Shown here: one piece after another, positions 6,342 through 13,117 of the stretch
How the letters are laid out: every line of letters starts with the position of its first letter
How positions within the stretch are numbered: position 1 is the stretch's first letter
Origin: SZUA-36 sp041570235
Lineage (GTDB): Bacteria; Pseudomonadota; Gammaproteobacteria; Xanthomonadales; SZUA-36
Direction: 5' to 3'
Length of the DNA stretch: 13,680 nt
Assembly: GCA_041570235.1 (NCBI GenBank)
Contig: JBFFWN010000081.1
Span: 1 to 13,680 of the forward strand
The notes under the pieces: model-generated
Told to the model about the DNA's origin: nothing
Seen by the model: the letters and a program-made list of their open reading frames with translations, nothing else
The model's database searches: none
Position numbers and translations under genes: made by a program

Positions 6342-8693
6342 ATGTATAAATCCACACAATATTCAAAGGCTAAGGGGACTGCCTGTCGGGGGCTTACAGC
6401 AGCCATCGCAACGGCACTGTTTGCAATCACACTCAGTCCAACAGTGGTCGCGCAGTCCGGGCAGGACGAGGCAACAGGCGACAAACAGCTTGAAGAAGTG
6501 ATCGTCACTGCCACCCGGCGGGAAGAGAGCCTGATGGAGGTTCCTATTGCGGTCACGGCGATTTCGGGTGAAGAACTTGATGCCTTTGGCGCGCTTGATA
6601 TCACCTACGTTGCGCAGATGTCACCCAATACAACGCTCAAGGTGTCACGCGGCACCAATACGACACTCACGGCATTTATCCGTGGTGTCGGCCAGCAGGA
6701 CCCGGTTCCGGGCTTCGAGTCCGGCGTGGGCATTTATCTTGATGATGTTTACCTGAATCGCCCGCAGGCCGGCGTGATGGATGTTTATGATGTTGAGCGC
6801 ATCGAGGTTTTGCGTGGTCCACAGGGCACCTTGTATGGCCGTAATACCATCGGTGGCGCCATCAAGTACGTTACCAAGAGGCTCAACCCCGATAACGTTG
6901 AGGGCAAGGCCAAATTCTCCTACGGTACCGATAACATGCTTGACCTGGTCTTAACCGGATCAGCACCTCTGAACGATACTTTCAGGATCGGTGGTTCAAT
7001 CGCCAGCTTCAATCGTGATGGTTTTGGTGAAAACCTCAATCTGCCTAAGCTGGATAACTATAACAAGGACGTATTGGCTGCCCGTTTCAGTGCCGAATGG
7101 GAGCCGAACGAAGACTTGTTTTTGAAGTTCTCATATGACTATGTGGATGATGATTCCGACCCAAGGCAAGGTCATCGCCTGGAACCGGCAGCGTTTTCCG
7201 GAAACCCGGTACTGAAAAATGTCTTTGACACAGAGGCAGGACTCAATAACCCCACCCAGTCCGTTAAAGCGTCGGGTTATGCACTATCGGTACAGTGGGA
7301 TGCAAGTCAAATGCTGACCGTGAAAAACATCCTGTCTTATCGCGATGACGAAACCTGGACGCCGATTGACTTTGACAGTCTGCCGGCAGCGGATCTTGAC
7401 GTACCGGCCATGTACGAAAACGACCAACTCTCCAATGAGTTGCAGTTTTTGTTTTCAGGTGACAACTGGAGTGGCATTGCCGGTTTATATTACCTGGATG
7501 CAAATGCATCCACTGGTTTTGACGTGATTCTGAGCCAGCTTGGCGATCTCTTTGGTTTGCCCGGTTACAATGCCTTCACCGGTGGTGATGTCAACACCAA
7601 GACCTGGTCCCTGTTTGCTGATTTCACCTATGACTTTACCGACCAGTGGAGCGTGTCCCTGGGTGGCAGGTATACGTCGGATAAACGTACTTCAACGGTC
7701 TTGAGACAAACCAAGATTTTTGGAACCTCGCCGATTTTTGGTGGCGTCGCGGTACCCATTGCGACCACATCCGACTTCGATGGCTCTGAAACGTTTACCA
7801 AGTTCACCCCCAGGGTTGCCATCGATTGGACACCCAATGATGATCAACTGCTTTACGGCTCTTACAGCGAAGGTTTCAAGGGTGGCAGTTTTGACCCGCG
7901 CGGTCAGACCTCCCTGGCACCCGACCTCGACGGTGATGGCGTGGTCAGCGAAAATGAAGTCTTTGAATTCATGAAATTTGATCCGGAAACCGTAAAGACT
8001 TTCGAGTTCGGTTGGAAAACCACGGCGCTGCAGGGCCGCATGACTTCCAAGCTGGCAGTATTTTTCTCCAAGTACACCGATGTGCAGGTTCCTGGTTCGA
8101 TCGGCTTTGACTCGACAGGTGATGGCGTCAACGATACCTTTGTTGGCATTACATCCAATGCCGGTAAGGCCGATATCAATGGTATTGAGTGGGAAGGACA
8201 GGCAATTCTGGCAGATGATATAGGACGCAGCGGCAGCCAGATGCGTTTCGGTTGGGCTGTTGGTTACATCGATGCCGAATACAAGGAGTTTATCGACGCC
8301 TTTGGTGAAGACGTGGCGGACGAGCGGGTATTTCAAAACACACCTGAGTGGACTGCCACCGGTACGTTTACCTACGAAACACCTGTGAACCTTTTCAAGA
8401 CTTCCGGTCTTCTCTCGCTTATCACCTCGGTTGCTTACCGGGACGATACCAGCCAGTTTGAAGTGCCAAACCCATGGCTGGATCAGCCCGCATATACATT
8501 GTGGGATCTGAGCCTGGTCTGGACGCAGGACAGCGGTCATTGGAGTGCCGGCCTGCATGGCAAGAACCTCACCGACAAGGAATACAAGGTGGCAGGATAC
8601 TTCTTCCCGGCTCTTGGCCTGGAAAACAATATCACCGCTTTTTACGGTAACCCCCGGCAGATCTGGGCCACCGTGCAGTACAACTGGTTCTGA
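6342..8693 (+). CDS. TonB-dependent outer-membrane receptor
   Basis: Outer-membrane beta-barrel that imports a ligand using TonB-ExbBD energy; 783 residues, a usual size. A signal peptide ends near Ala37 (SPTVVA). The TonB box is EEVIVTATRR (51-60). The plug spans about 60-180, with IRGVG (113-117) and the conserved LRGPQGTLYGRNTIGGAI (157-174). The barrel follows and ends in the typical terminal Phe (VQYNWF). An EF-hand-like loop, DLDGDGVVSENE (528-539), and a second acidic stretch, DSTGDGVND (590-598), lie in the barrel part, probably in external loops. GGAG lies 7 bases before ATG 6342. The gene is divergent from the TetR operon and shares its control region, which suggests co-regulation. 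The sequence looks like the broad iron-complex-receptor type found in marine and degradative bacteria. The ligand need not be iron; a lipid-like substrate for the operon is a reasonable guess. Confidence 0.95.
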   Translation: MYKSTQYSKAKGTACRGLTAAIATALFAITLSPTVVAQSGQDEATGDKQLEEVIVTATRREESLMEVPIAVTAISGEELDAFGALDITYVAQMSPNTTLKVSRGTNTTLTAFIRGVGQQDPVPGFESGVGIYLDDVYLNRPQAGVMDVYDVERIEVLRGPQGTLYGRNTIGGAIKYVTKRLNPDNVEGKAKFSYGTDNMLDLVLTGSAPLNDTFRIGGSIASFNRDGFGENLNLPKLDNYNKDVLAARFSAEWEPNEDLFLKFSYDYVDDDSDPRQGHRLEPAAFSGNPVLKNVFDTEAGLNNPTQSVKASGYALSVQWDASQMLTVKNILSYRDDETWTPIDFDSLPAADLDVPAMYENDQLSNELQFLFSGDNWSGIAGLYYLDANASTGFDVILSQLGDLFGLPGYNAFTGGDVNTKTWSLFADFTYDFTDQWSVSLGGRYTSDKRTSTVLRQTKIFGTSPIFGGVAVPIATTSDFDGSETFTKFTPRVAIDWTPNDDQLLYGSYSEGFKGGSFDPRGQTSLAPDLDGDGVVSENEVFEFMKFDPETVKTFEFGWKTTALQGRMTSKLAVFFSKYTDVQVPGSIGFDSTGDGVNDTFVGITSNAGKADINGIEWEGQAILADDIGRSGSQMRFGWAVGYIDAEYKEFIDAFGEDVADERVFQNTPEWTATGTFTYETPVNLFKTSGLLSLITSVAYRDDTSQFEVPNPWLDQPAYTLWDLSLVWTQDSGHWSAGLHGKNLTDKEYKVAGYFFPALGLENNITAFYGNPRQIWATVQYNWF

Positions 8694-8717
8694 TGACCGG
8701 AACCTGTTGAGAAACAC

Positions 8718-8750
8718 GACGGCGTAGCTTCGGCTGCGCCGTCTTTCTTT
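8718..8750 (+). terminator. intrinsic terminator of the TonB receptor gene
   Basis: An 11-bp stem has arms GACGGCGTAGC and GCTGCGCCGTC with one G-T wobble, capped by a TTCG tetraloop and followed directly by TTTCTTT. It lies 24 bases after the receptor's stop codon, so the downstream symporter pair has its own transcript. Confidence 0.9.
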
Positions 8751-8777
8751 ATTCTGCTTTAATGTACTAACTGATTT

Positions 8778-8799
8778 GGCGGGCAGCAAAACGCCTGCC
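8778..8799 (+). other. small hairpin in the leader of the symporter operon
   Basis: GGCGGGC (8778-8784) can pair with GCCTGCC (8793-8799), one pair being G-T, around an 8-base loop. It lies about 40 bases before the start of the small membrane protein gene. No T-run follows, so it is not a terminator. A role in leader RNA stability or control is possible but unproven. Confidence 0.3.
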
Positions 8800-8838
8800 T
8801 TACAGTCGCACCCGAAAACCGTTTGAAAGGAGGATATG

Positions 8839-9318
8839 ATGGCCGCAGAAAGAATAGAATCGCTGCTCGTCATCGCAAGCGCGCTGCTGTGGCTTGTGAT
8901 GGTCGGCCTGGCGGCAATGGGCCACTGGCTGGCCGCTCTTTATGCATTGCTTCCTCTCCTGTTGGTATACGGCGTGCTGGGTTCATCACACAAGGGCCGG
9001 TTTGATCTTCGCCTGGTGGCCTTTCCCACCCTGATCTGGATCCTGTTGTGGGCAGCCGCGTTTACATTGGGTAATTACTACGCCGAAATTTTTTCCGGAC
9101 AGGCACCTGAATTCACGGTCCTCGGTTTCCATCCTTCCTTTGCAGCGATTGTCGTTTTGTTCTGGATCGTGCCGACCCTGTTGATGGGGTTTGGCTTTGA
9201 AGCCGTGAAGGATCGATGGCTCTCCAGGGAGCGATGGGACGAATTCGTCAACCGTATAAGCGAGCTTTCCGCACAAGACAGCGATACAGAAGACAGCGAT
9301 ACCGGGGACGAGAAATGA
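8839..9318 (+). CDS. small four-helix membrane protein, partner of the SSS symporter
   Basis: I do not recognise a named family. The 159-residue product has four likely membrane helices (about 7-24, 26-46, 56-76 and 97-120) and a soluble, very acidic C-terminal tail with a short repeat (DSDTEDSDTGDE). Genes for small membrane proteins next to SSS symporters are a known pattern (YhdT with PanF, DUF485 or DUF4212 with acetate-type carriers), so it is probably a subunit or helper of the transporter that follows. The stop overlaps the symporter's start as ATGA. A perfect AGGAGG (8828-8833) stands 5 bases before ATG 8839 but only 2 bases before the adjacent ATG 8836, so 8839 is preferred; the difference is one residue. 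The gene is clearly expressed-looking; its function is inferred from context. Confidence 0.85.
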   Translation: MAAERIESLLVIASALLWLVMVGLAAMGHWLAALYALLPLLLVYGVLGSSHKGRFDLRLVAFPTLIWILLWAAAFTLGNYYAEIFSGQAPEFTVLGFHPSFAAIVVLFWIVPTLLMGFGFEAVKDRWLSRERWDEFVNRISELSAQDSDTEDSDTGDEK

Positions 9319-10820
9319 GTGAGTCTGCAAAATACCTGATTCTCACCTCATCATTCCTGGTCCTGGCCATTTCGTTCGCCATCGGCCTGTGGGCGAAGAA
9401 AAAAGTCACCTCGCCGGAAGAGTTTTTTGGTGGTGCGAAGATTTTCGGCCCGCTCACTGTCGGCCTGGCGACCATGGCCGCGGTTGGCAGCGCCTTCGCG
9501 GTTGTTGGCGTGCCAAGCCTGGTTTATAGCACGGGTAATGCGATCCTGTTGTTCATGTTCGCCGCACCGGCCTTCGTATTTGGCTACCTGGTGATCGGCA
9601 AAAAGGTGCGGGGCATGGCCGAGATCGGCAAAGTTGCCAGCCTCGGTGACCTGTCGGACCTTCGCTTTAACAGCCACCGGGGCATCAAGCTGATGCTGTC
9701 GATCATGCTATTCCTCGGTTGTGCGATGTACCTCTCGGCCCAGGTCGAGGCCTGCGCCAAGCTGTTCGAAAACCTGTTTGACTGGAATAAGGTGGTTATC
9801 AGCGTGGTCATCTTCACCATCCTGATCGCTTACACGGTGATCAGCGGCGAGATCGGCGGTATCCTCACACAGGCCTTCCAGGGCTTCGTGATTGTCGTGG
9901 CCGGGTTTATTTTCATTATTTCGTTTTTTGTTGTGACCGGTGGTTTTGGGCCGGTACTCGAGGCCATTTCAGGCGCCCAGGGCCAGGCTGCGGGGCTCAA
10001 TCCGGATAGCATGACGGCCTGGGGCAGCCTGCCCGGCTCTTTCTCTTTCGCCTGGGTGTTGCTGCCCACGCTGGGGATCATGTGCCAACCCCAGGTGCTG
10101 ACACGCATGATGATGCTTAGGGACCCGAGAGATATGCCCCGGCTATCGATCTATGCCACCTGCACCAACATGATCGTCGGCATGATGGTCATGGCAATCG
10201 GCTACTGTGCAATCTACCTGGTGGCCAACGGCACGGTCTCTATCATCGATTCTGACAAGGCGGTGTTCAAGGTGGCGGATTACCTCGGCATCGTGGCACA
10301 GCTGTTCGTCTACCCCGCGGTGCTGGCAGCAGCGCTTTCCACCTCCAGTCTTTTCCTTTCATTGGCCGGTAATATCGTATCGCGTGATTTGCCCAGCTCT
10401 GTTGGCCTGACAATCAGCCCTGCAAAGCAAATGACCGTGTCACGGATCGCCATGTCGGTCATGGGTATCCTGGCCATTGCTTTTGCCGCGGCCAGTGGTG
10501 ACATGGTGGCCATTTTGGGAACCTATGGTTTTGGTACACTGACGGCAGCCACCTTTCCAATCTTTATAATCGGGCTGCTTTGGAAAGGCGCCAACAGCCG
10601 CGGCGTCATGCTGGGTATGCTGACCGCACTTTTGTGCACCGTTGGCGGTGTCAGCATCGAGTTGCTGAAAAAGTCCGGTTCGATCGATTTCAACTGGCCG
10701 GGAGGCATTCCCTGGTACATCTTCGTCATGGCCGCTTCCGTGGTCGTGACGATTTTTGCCTCGCTGCTGTCGCGAAATGATGTCCTCGACAAACGTGTCG
10801 AACTGGCGATGGATTTGTAA
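9315..10820 (+). CDS. sodium:solute symporter (SSS family)
   Basis: Inner-membrane Na+-coupled carrier of the SSS family, 501 residues, with about 13 hydrophobic spans. Family features: the GLATMAAVGSAFAVVGVPSLVY region near 50-71 (helix 1, unwound part), ISGEIGGILTQAFQGFVIV at about 176-194, and ALSTSSLFLSLAGNIVSRDL at about 337-356, the helix that supplies the Na2-site Ser/Thr residues in characterised members. The open frame runs upstream to an ATG at 9216, but that part overlaps the preceding gene out of frame. The ATG at 9315 overlaps its stop as ATGA and follows GGGGA by several bases. The closest functional types are carriers for organic acids, proline or pantothenate; the substrate cannot be assigned. 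Control may involve the cyclic-nucleotide-like protein that is convergent with it, but this is speculation. Confidence 0.95.
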   Translation: MSESAKYLILTSSFLVLAISFAIGLWAKKKVTSPEEFFGGAKIFGPLTVGLATMAAVGSAFAVVGVPSLVYSTGNAILLFMFAAPAFVFGYLVIGKKVRGMAEIGKVASLGDLSDLRFNSHRGIKLMLSIMLFLGCAMYLSAQVEACAKLFENLFDWNKVVISVVIFTILIAYTVISGEIGGILTQAFQGFVIVVAGFIFIISFFVVTGGFGPVLEAISGAQGQAAGLNPDSMTAWGSLPGSFSFAWVLLPTLGIMCQPQVLTRMMMLRDPRDMPRLSIYATCTNMIVGMMVMAIGYCAIYLVANGTVSIIDSDKAVFKVADYLGIVAQLFVYPAVLAAALSTSSLFLSLAGNIVSRDLPSSVGLTISPAKQMTVSRIAMSVMGILAIAFAAASGDMVAILGTYGFGTLTAATFPIFIIGLLWKGANSRGVMLGMLTALLCTVGGVSIELLKKSGSIDFNWPGGIPWYIFVMAASVVVTIFASLLSRNDVLDKRVELAMDL

Positions 10821-10824
10821 GCTG

Positions 10825-10844
10825 CCCGGGGTGCTTACTCCGGG
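10825..10844. terminator. hairpin between convergent genes
   Basis: The arms CCCGGGGT (10825-10832) and ACTCCGGG (10837-10844) form 8 pairs, one of them G-T, around a GCTT loop. It starts 5 bases after the symporter's stop and overlaps the stop codon of the convergent gene, a place where a two-way terminator is common. There is no T-run on either side, so termination is plausible rather than certain. Confidence 0.4.
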
Positions 10845-11866
10845 TGAACAACCTCGTACGGCCAATCACGTATTCCGCCCACCAGGCTGACGGCCTGTAA
10901 TTTATGCTGGCGCAGTATCATGGCGGCAACGTCGCTGCGCTTGCCCGAGTGACAGTAGACGACATACCGGTGACCATGCTCCAGCTCGCCGACACGCTCA
11001 CGTAATTCAAGCAGTGGTATCAATGTGCAGTCCGGGATGTATTCCATCTCGAACTCCTCCTCGTAACGCACATCCAGCAGACGCGCGCCTTCTTCGAGCA
11101 TGGCGTTGGCAACCCTGGGGGTCACCCTTTCGATCATGGTGGCATTGATCAGTTCATCAAAATCCTGTTTTTCCAACACCAGCAGACGGGACTTGTCGAT
11201 CATCCTGATCCGCGCGTTGCGAACGCCACCGGTCACCAGCGCTTCCTCACCAAAATAATCACCGATCGTCAGTGTTTTGGTCAGCGTCATCTTGTCTTCA
11301 TAAAGCTCGGGACGCCAAAGTTCCGCACTGCCCTTTTCAATAAAATAGAACTGGCTGGCTTCTTCACCCATGTCAAAAATGACATCACCGGGCTCGGCAT
11401 CAAGCGGCTTCAGACGGCGGAATACCTCCTGGGCATTTTCCAGCGGCAATTGACTGAAAATCTGCGGGTTGCGTAACTTTCCCAGCCACTCGTGGAAGGG
11501 TGCATCGGTCTCGGTATCGCTACGCAGGCTTTCCCAACTCAATAAGAAGTCCAGTCGTGCCGGGTTGATGCGGCCCAGCACCGATGGTTGCGTGGCGGTA
11601 AATGTACTGCTGCCATTGGCCAGGCAGACGGGGCGCGTTAGGGTGTTATGCGGTCCCAGCAGGTTTTCCTCACCATCACCGGCCTGAATTACTTCGCCGG
11701 CAAGCACGAATATACACTCCTCATGCGCGCCATTGAAGGAGATGCAATCACCGGGCTCAAGCTCGTAGCGACGCATCAGCCTCAAAAGCTGACCTTCGGG
11801 GATTGCCGCCAGTGGCGCATAGTTCTCGCGCAAAGTGCGGATGTTGTTTTCCAGTACTGCCTTCAT
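10835..11866 (-). CDS. two cyclic-nucleotide-binding-like domains fused to a rhodanese domain
   Basis: Cytoplasmic protein of 343 residues with three parts. The first cNMP-like domain (about 15-112) lacks a recognisable phosphate-binding cassette and is probably degenerate. The second (about 132-235) keeps GDYFGEEAL...RNAR (203-219), close to the FGE-x-AL...R-x-A cassette that binds cAMP or cGMP. The C-terminal rhodanese domain (about 262-340) has LLDVRYEEEFE and the active loop CHSGKRSD, with Cys305 as the sulfur-carrying residue. There is no HTH, so it is not a CRP-type transcription factor. A role as a nucleotide-gated sulfurtransferase or redox sensor is inferred. An in-frame GTG at 11,875 would add three residues; its AGG is only 3 bases away, while GAG lies 8 bases before ATG 11,866, so the ATG is preferred. 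It is convergent with the symporter gene. Confidence 0.92.
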   Translation of the reverse strand: MKAVLENNIRTLRENYAPLAAIPEGQLLRLMRRYELEPGDCISFNGAHEECIFVLAGEVIQAGDGEENLLGPHNTLTRPVCLANGSSTFTATQPSVLGRINPARLDFLLSWESLRSDTETDAPFHEWLGKLRNPQIFSQLPLENAQEVFRRLKPLDAEPGDVIFDMGEEASQFYFIEKGSAELWRPELYEDKMTLTKTLTIGDYFGEEALVTGGVRNARIRMIDKSRLLVLEKQDFDELINATMIERVTPRVANAMLEEGARLLDVRYEEEFEMEYIPDCTLIPLLELRERVGELEHGHRYVVYCHSGKRSDVAAMILRQHKLQAVSLVGGIRDWPYEVVHPE

Positions 11867-12026
11867 ATAATTCACTCGCCTGTTGGCCTAAGAGGGTCCG
11901 TGACTAGCCGCCTGCATGCCAGGGTCGATACACCGAAAGGATGATGGTCTTAAATGAATTTATTGTTTTTCTCATTCACAAACATAGTACATATATTTTT
12001 AAGGCCTGCAATAGACTGCACGAAAA
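11867..12026. other. AT-rich intergenic region before the acetate kinase remnant
   Basis: No gene is seen. The stretch 11,941-12,010 is markedly AT-rich and could hold the promoter of the minus-strand cNMP-rhodanese gene or the old promoter of the acetate kinase gene, but I could not fix hexamers with confidence. Confidence 0.4.
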
Positions 12027-12759
12027 ATGCAGGATACCGGTAACATCAAAGTTCTGGTACGGGCGTGCAATTTTGCGCTCTTCGCAGGCGCGATTTACAA
12101 TCACCAACACTGATGCTGCCGGACAGGGTGTTAACCACAGCACAGAATACCCGGTGAAAACCACTGACCATGCACAAGCCCTGTAAATCATTCTGGATTG
12201 GCTCGAGCAGGAAGCAAAAGCGCTCACGCTTGTTGCGGCCGGTCACCGGGTCGTGCATGGCGGCACTGCCTTCTCACAAGCGGTGCGTGTGAACAAAAAG
12301 GCATTCGACCAATTACAGTCATTCGTCACCCTGGCGCCGCTGCATCAACCGCATGCTTTGCAGGCCATCGAGGCACTGAACGCACAACGCCCGCAGCTGC
12401 CGCAGGTGGCCTGTTTCGATACCGTTTTCCGTACCAGCATGCCGTTGCACGAACATCGGTTCGCCCTACCCCTTTCGCTGGTGCAGCAGGGTATTCGGCG
12501 CTATGGCTTTCATGGTCTGTCATATGAATACATCAGTGGCGTCTTACCGGCATATCTGGGTGAGGCGGCAAACGGCAAAGTGGTGATCGTGCAGCTGGGA
12601 CATGGAGTCAACATGTGCGTGGTGAATAATCGACAAAGCATCGCAACGACCATGAGCTTTACGCCACTGGATGGCTTACCCATGGCCACGCGCAGTGGCG
12701 CCATTGATCTGGCGATTGTGCTGTATTTACTGGAGCATGGTATGACTGGGAAAAAGTGA
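12027..12759 (+). pseudogene. ackA: acetate kinase remnant (frameshift, stop, truncation)
   Basis: Acetate kinase makes acetyl phosphate from acetate and ATP or the reverse. The N-terminal trace starts at ATG 12,027 (GNIKVLV...CNFALFAG) in one frame and lacks the usual NAGSSS segment. The homology then moves to another frame (QARFTITNTDAAGQ), meets a TAA at 12,184-12,186 and continues as IILDWLEQEAKALTLVAAGHRVVHGG. Downstream blocks are APLHQPHALQAIEAL, ACFDTVFRTSMP, RRYGFHGLSYEY, TTMSFTPLDGLPMATRSGAID and VLYLLEHGMTGKK. Several family residues are altered: FDTAFH reads FDTVFR, GFHGTSH reads GFHGLSY, the HLGNG motif is lost and GTRSGDIDP reads ATRSGAIDL. The frame stops at 12,757-12,759, about half way along a normal 400-residue protein. 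Two disruptions, active-site drift and loss of the C-terminal half make a non-functional gene almost certain. Expression of a fragment from an internal start (for example 12,253) cannot be excluded. Confidence 0.87.
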
Positions 12760-12785
12760 TGGAAAAAGTGATGAGAAAAAGTGAT
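12749..12785 (+). repeat. three tandem copies of a 12-13-bp unit at the acetate kinase break
   Basis: GGAAAAAGTGAT occurs at 12,749-12,760 and again at 12,761-12,772, followed by GAGAAAAAGTGAT at 12,773-12,785. The first copy contains the TGA that ends the acetate kinase remnant. Replication slippage or a deletion junction are likely origins. Confidence 0.85.
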
Positions 12786-12871
12786 GACACCCATGTCTTT
12801 CATTGCTAGAAGTGATGCGTGTCTTCTTTCTCCCCTTCATCCTCTTACCTATACTCATATTGCCATATCCA

Positions 12872-12906
12872 GCGATCAAAGTTGCATTTTGATCGCCTTT
12901 TCCTTT
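12872..12906 (+). terminator. intrinsic terminator downstream of the acetate kinase remnant
   Basis: A perfect 9-bp stem, GCGATCAAA (12,872-12,880) with TTTGATCGC (12,888-12,896), encloses a 7-base loop and is followed by CTTTTCCTTT. It lies about 110 bases after the end of the remnant and is probably the original 3' end signal of that transcription unit. It also insulates the LuxR-type gene. Confidence 0.72.
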
Positions 12907-12924
12907 GGATGAAATGTGGGTGTC

Positions 12925-12962
12925 TTAGTTCTATTTCCTTAGTTCTATTTCCTTCTATTTTC
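12925..12962 (+). repeat. 14-bp tandem repeat, two copies and a partial third
   Basis: TTAGTTCTATTTCC is present at 12,925-12,938 and 12,939-12,952 without change, followed by TTCTATTTTC as a shortened third copy. It lies between the terminator and the LuxR-type gene. No function is apparent. Confidence 0.85.
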
Positions 12963-13035
12963 GGCTAACGGCCAATTCGGGGCATTCATAAGTTTATGGT
13001 GTGTATCACTTCATGCACGCGCTGTTTTTATCTTT

Positions 13036-13064
13036 TTTACACTTCAGCTACAGCATGAGCTAAT
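13036..13064 (+). promoter_or_regulatory. possible promoter of the PAS-LuxR regulator
   Basis: TTTACA (13,036-13,041) matches the -35 consensus at 5 of 6 positions. After 17 bases comes GCTAAT (13,059-13,064), 4 of 6 for the -10. The start codon is about 50 bases further on. The match is modest. Confidence 0.3.
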
Positions 13065-13117
13065 ATGGGAAGTCTTCTCTTCTGAACACGACTTTTGAGT
13101 TTGGTCGTAAGAAGGTC

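Larger units (their letters stand above)
12786..13117. other. 332-bp intergenic region, AT-rich, with terminator and repeat
   Basis: No coding frame of conviction is seen. The region holds the hairpin at 12,872-12,906, the 14-bp tandem repeat at 12,925-12,962 and a possible promoter near 13,036. It is pyrimidine-rich on the plus strand and lower in GC than the operon genes. No further piece of acetate kinase was recognised here. Confidence 0.6.

Noticed and set aside
7692..8873. 393-codon open frame on the minus strand under the TonB receptor gene
   Set aside because: It lies opposite a well-supported receptor gene, has no recognisable domain and contains odd composition typical of an antisense frame. 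The receptor explains the conservation.
9216..9314. Longer N-terminus for the SSS symporter from an upstream ATG
   Set aside because: The extra 33 residues are Arg-rich and overlap the preceding membrane protein gene out of frame. The ATGA overlap at 9315 gives the normal family N-terminus.
11941..12186. Independent 81-codon small gene before the acetate kinase blocks
   Set aside because: Its second half (QARFTITNTDAAGQ onward) is acetate kinase homology that continues in frame past the TAA, so it is part of the pseudogene.
12198..12527. 109-codon plus-strand frame overlapping the acetate kinase remnant
   Set aside because: It is in a different frame, rich in Ala and Arg, and has no match to a known domain. 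It is a shadow of the remnant.
12749..12962. CRISPR-like repeats
   Set aside because: The repeat units are 12-14 bases, directly adjacent and without spacers, and no cas gene is present.
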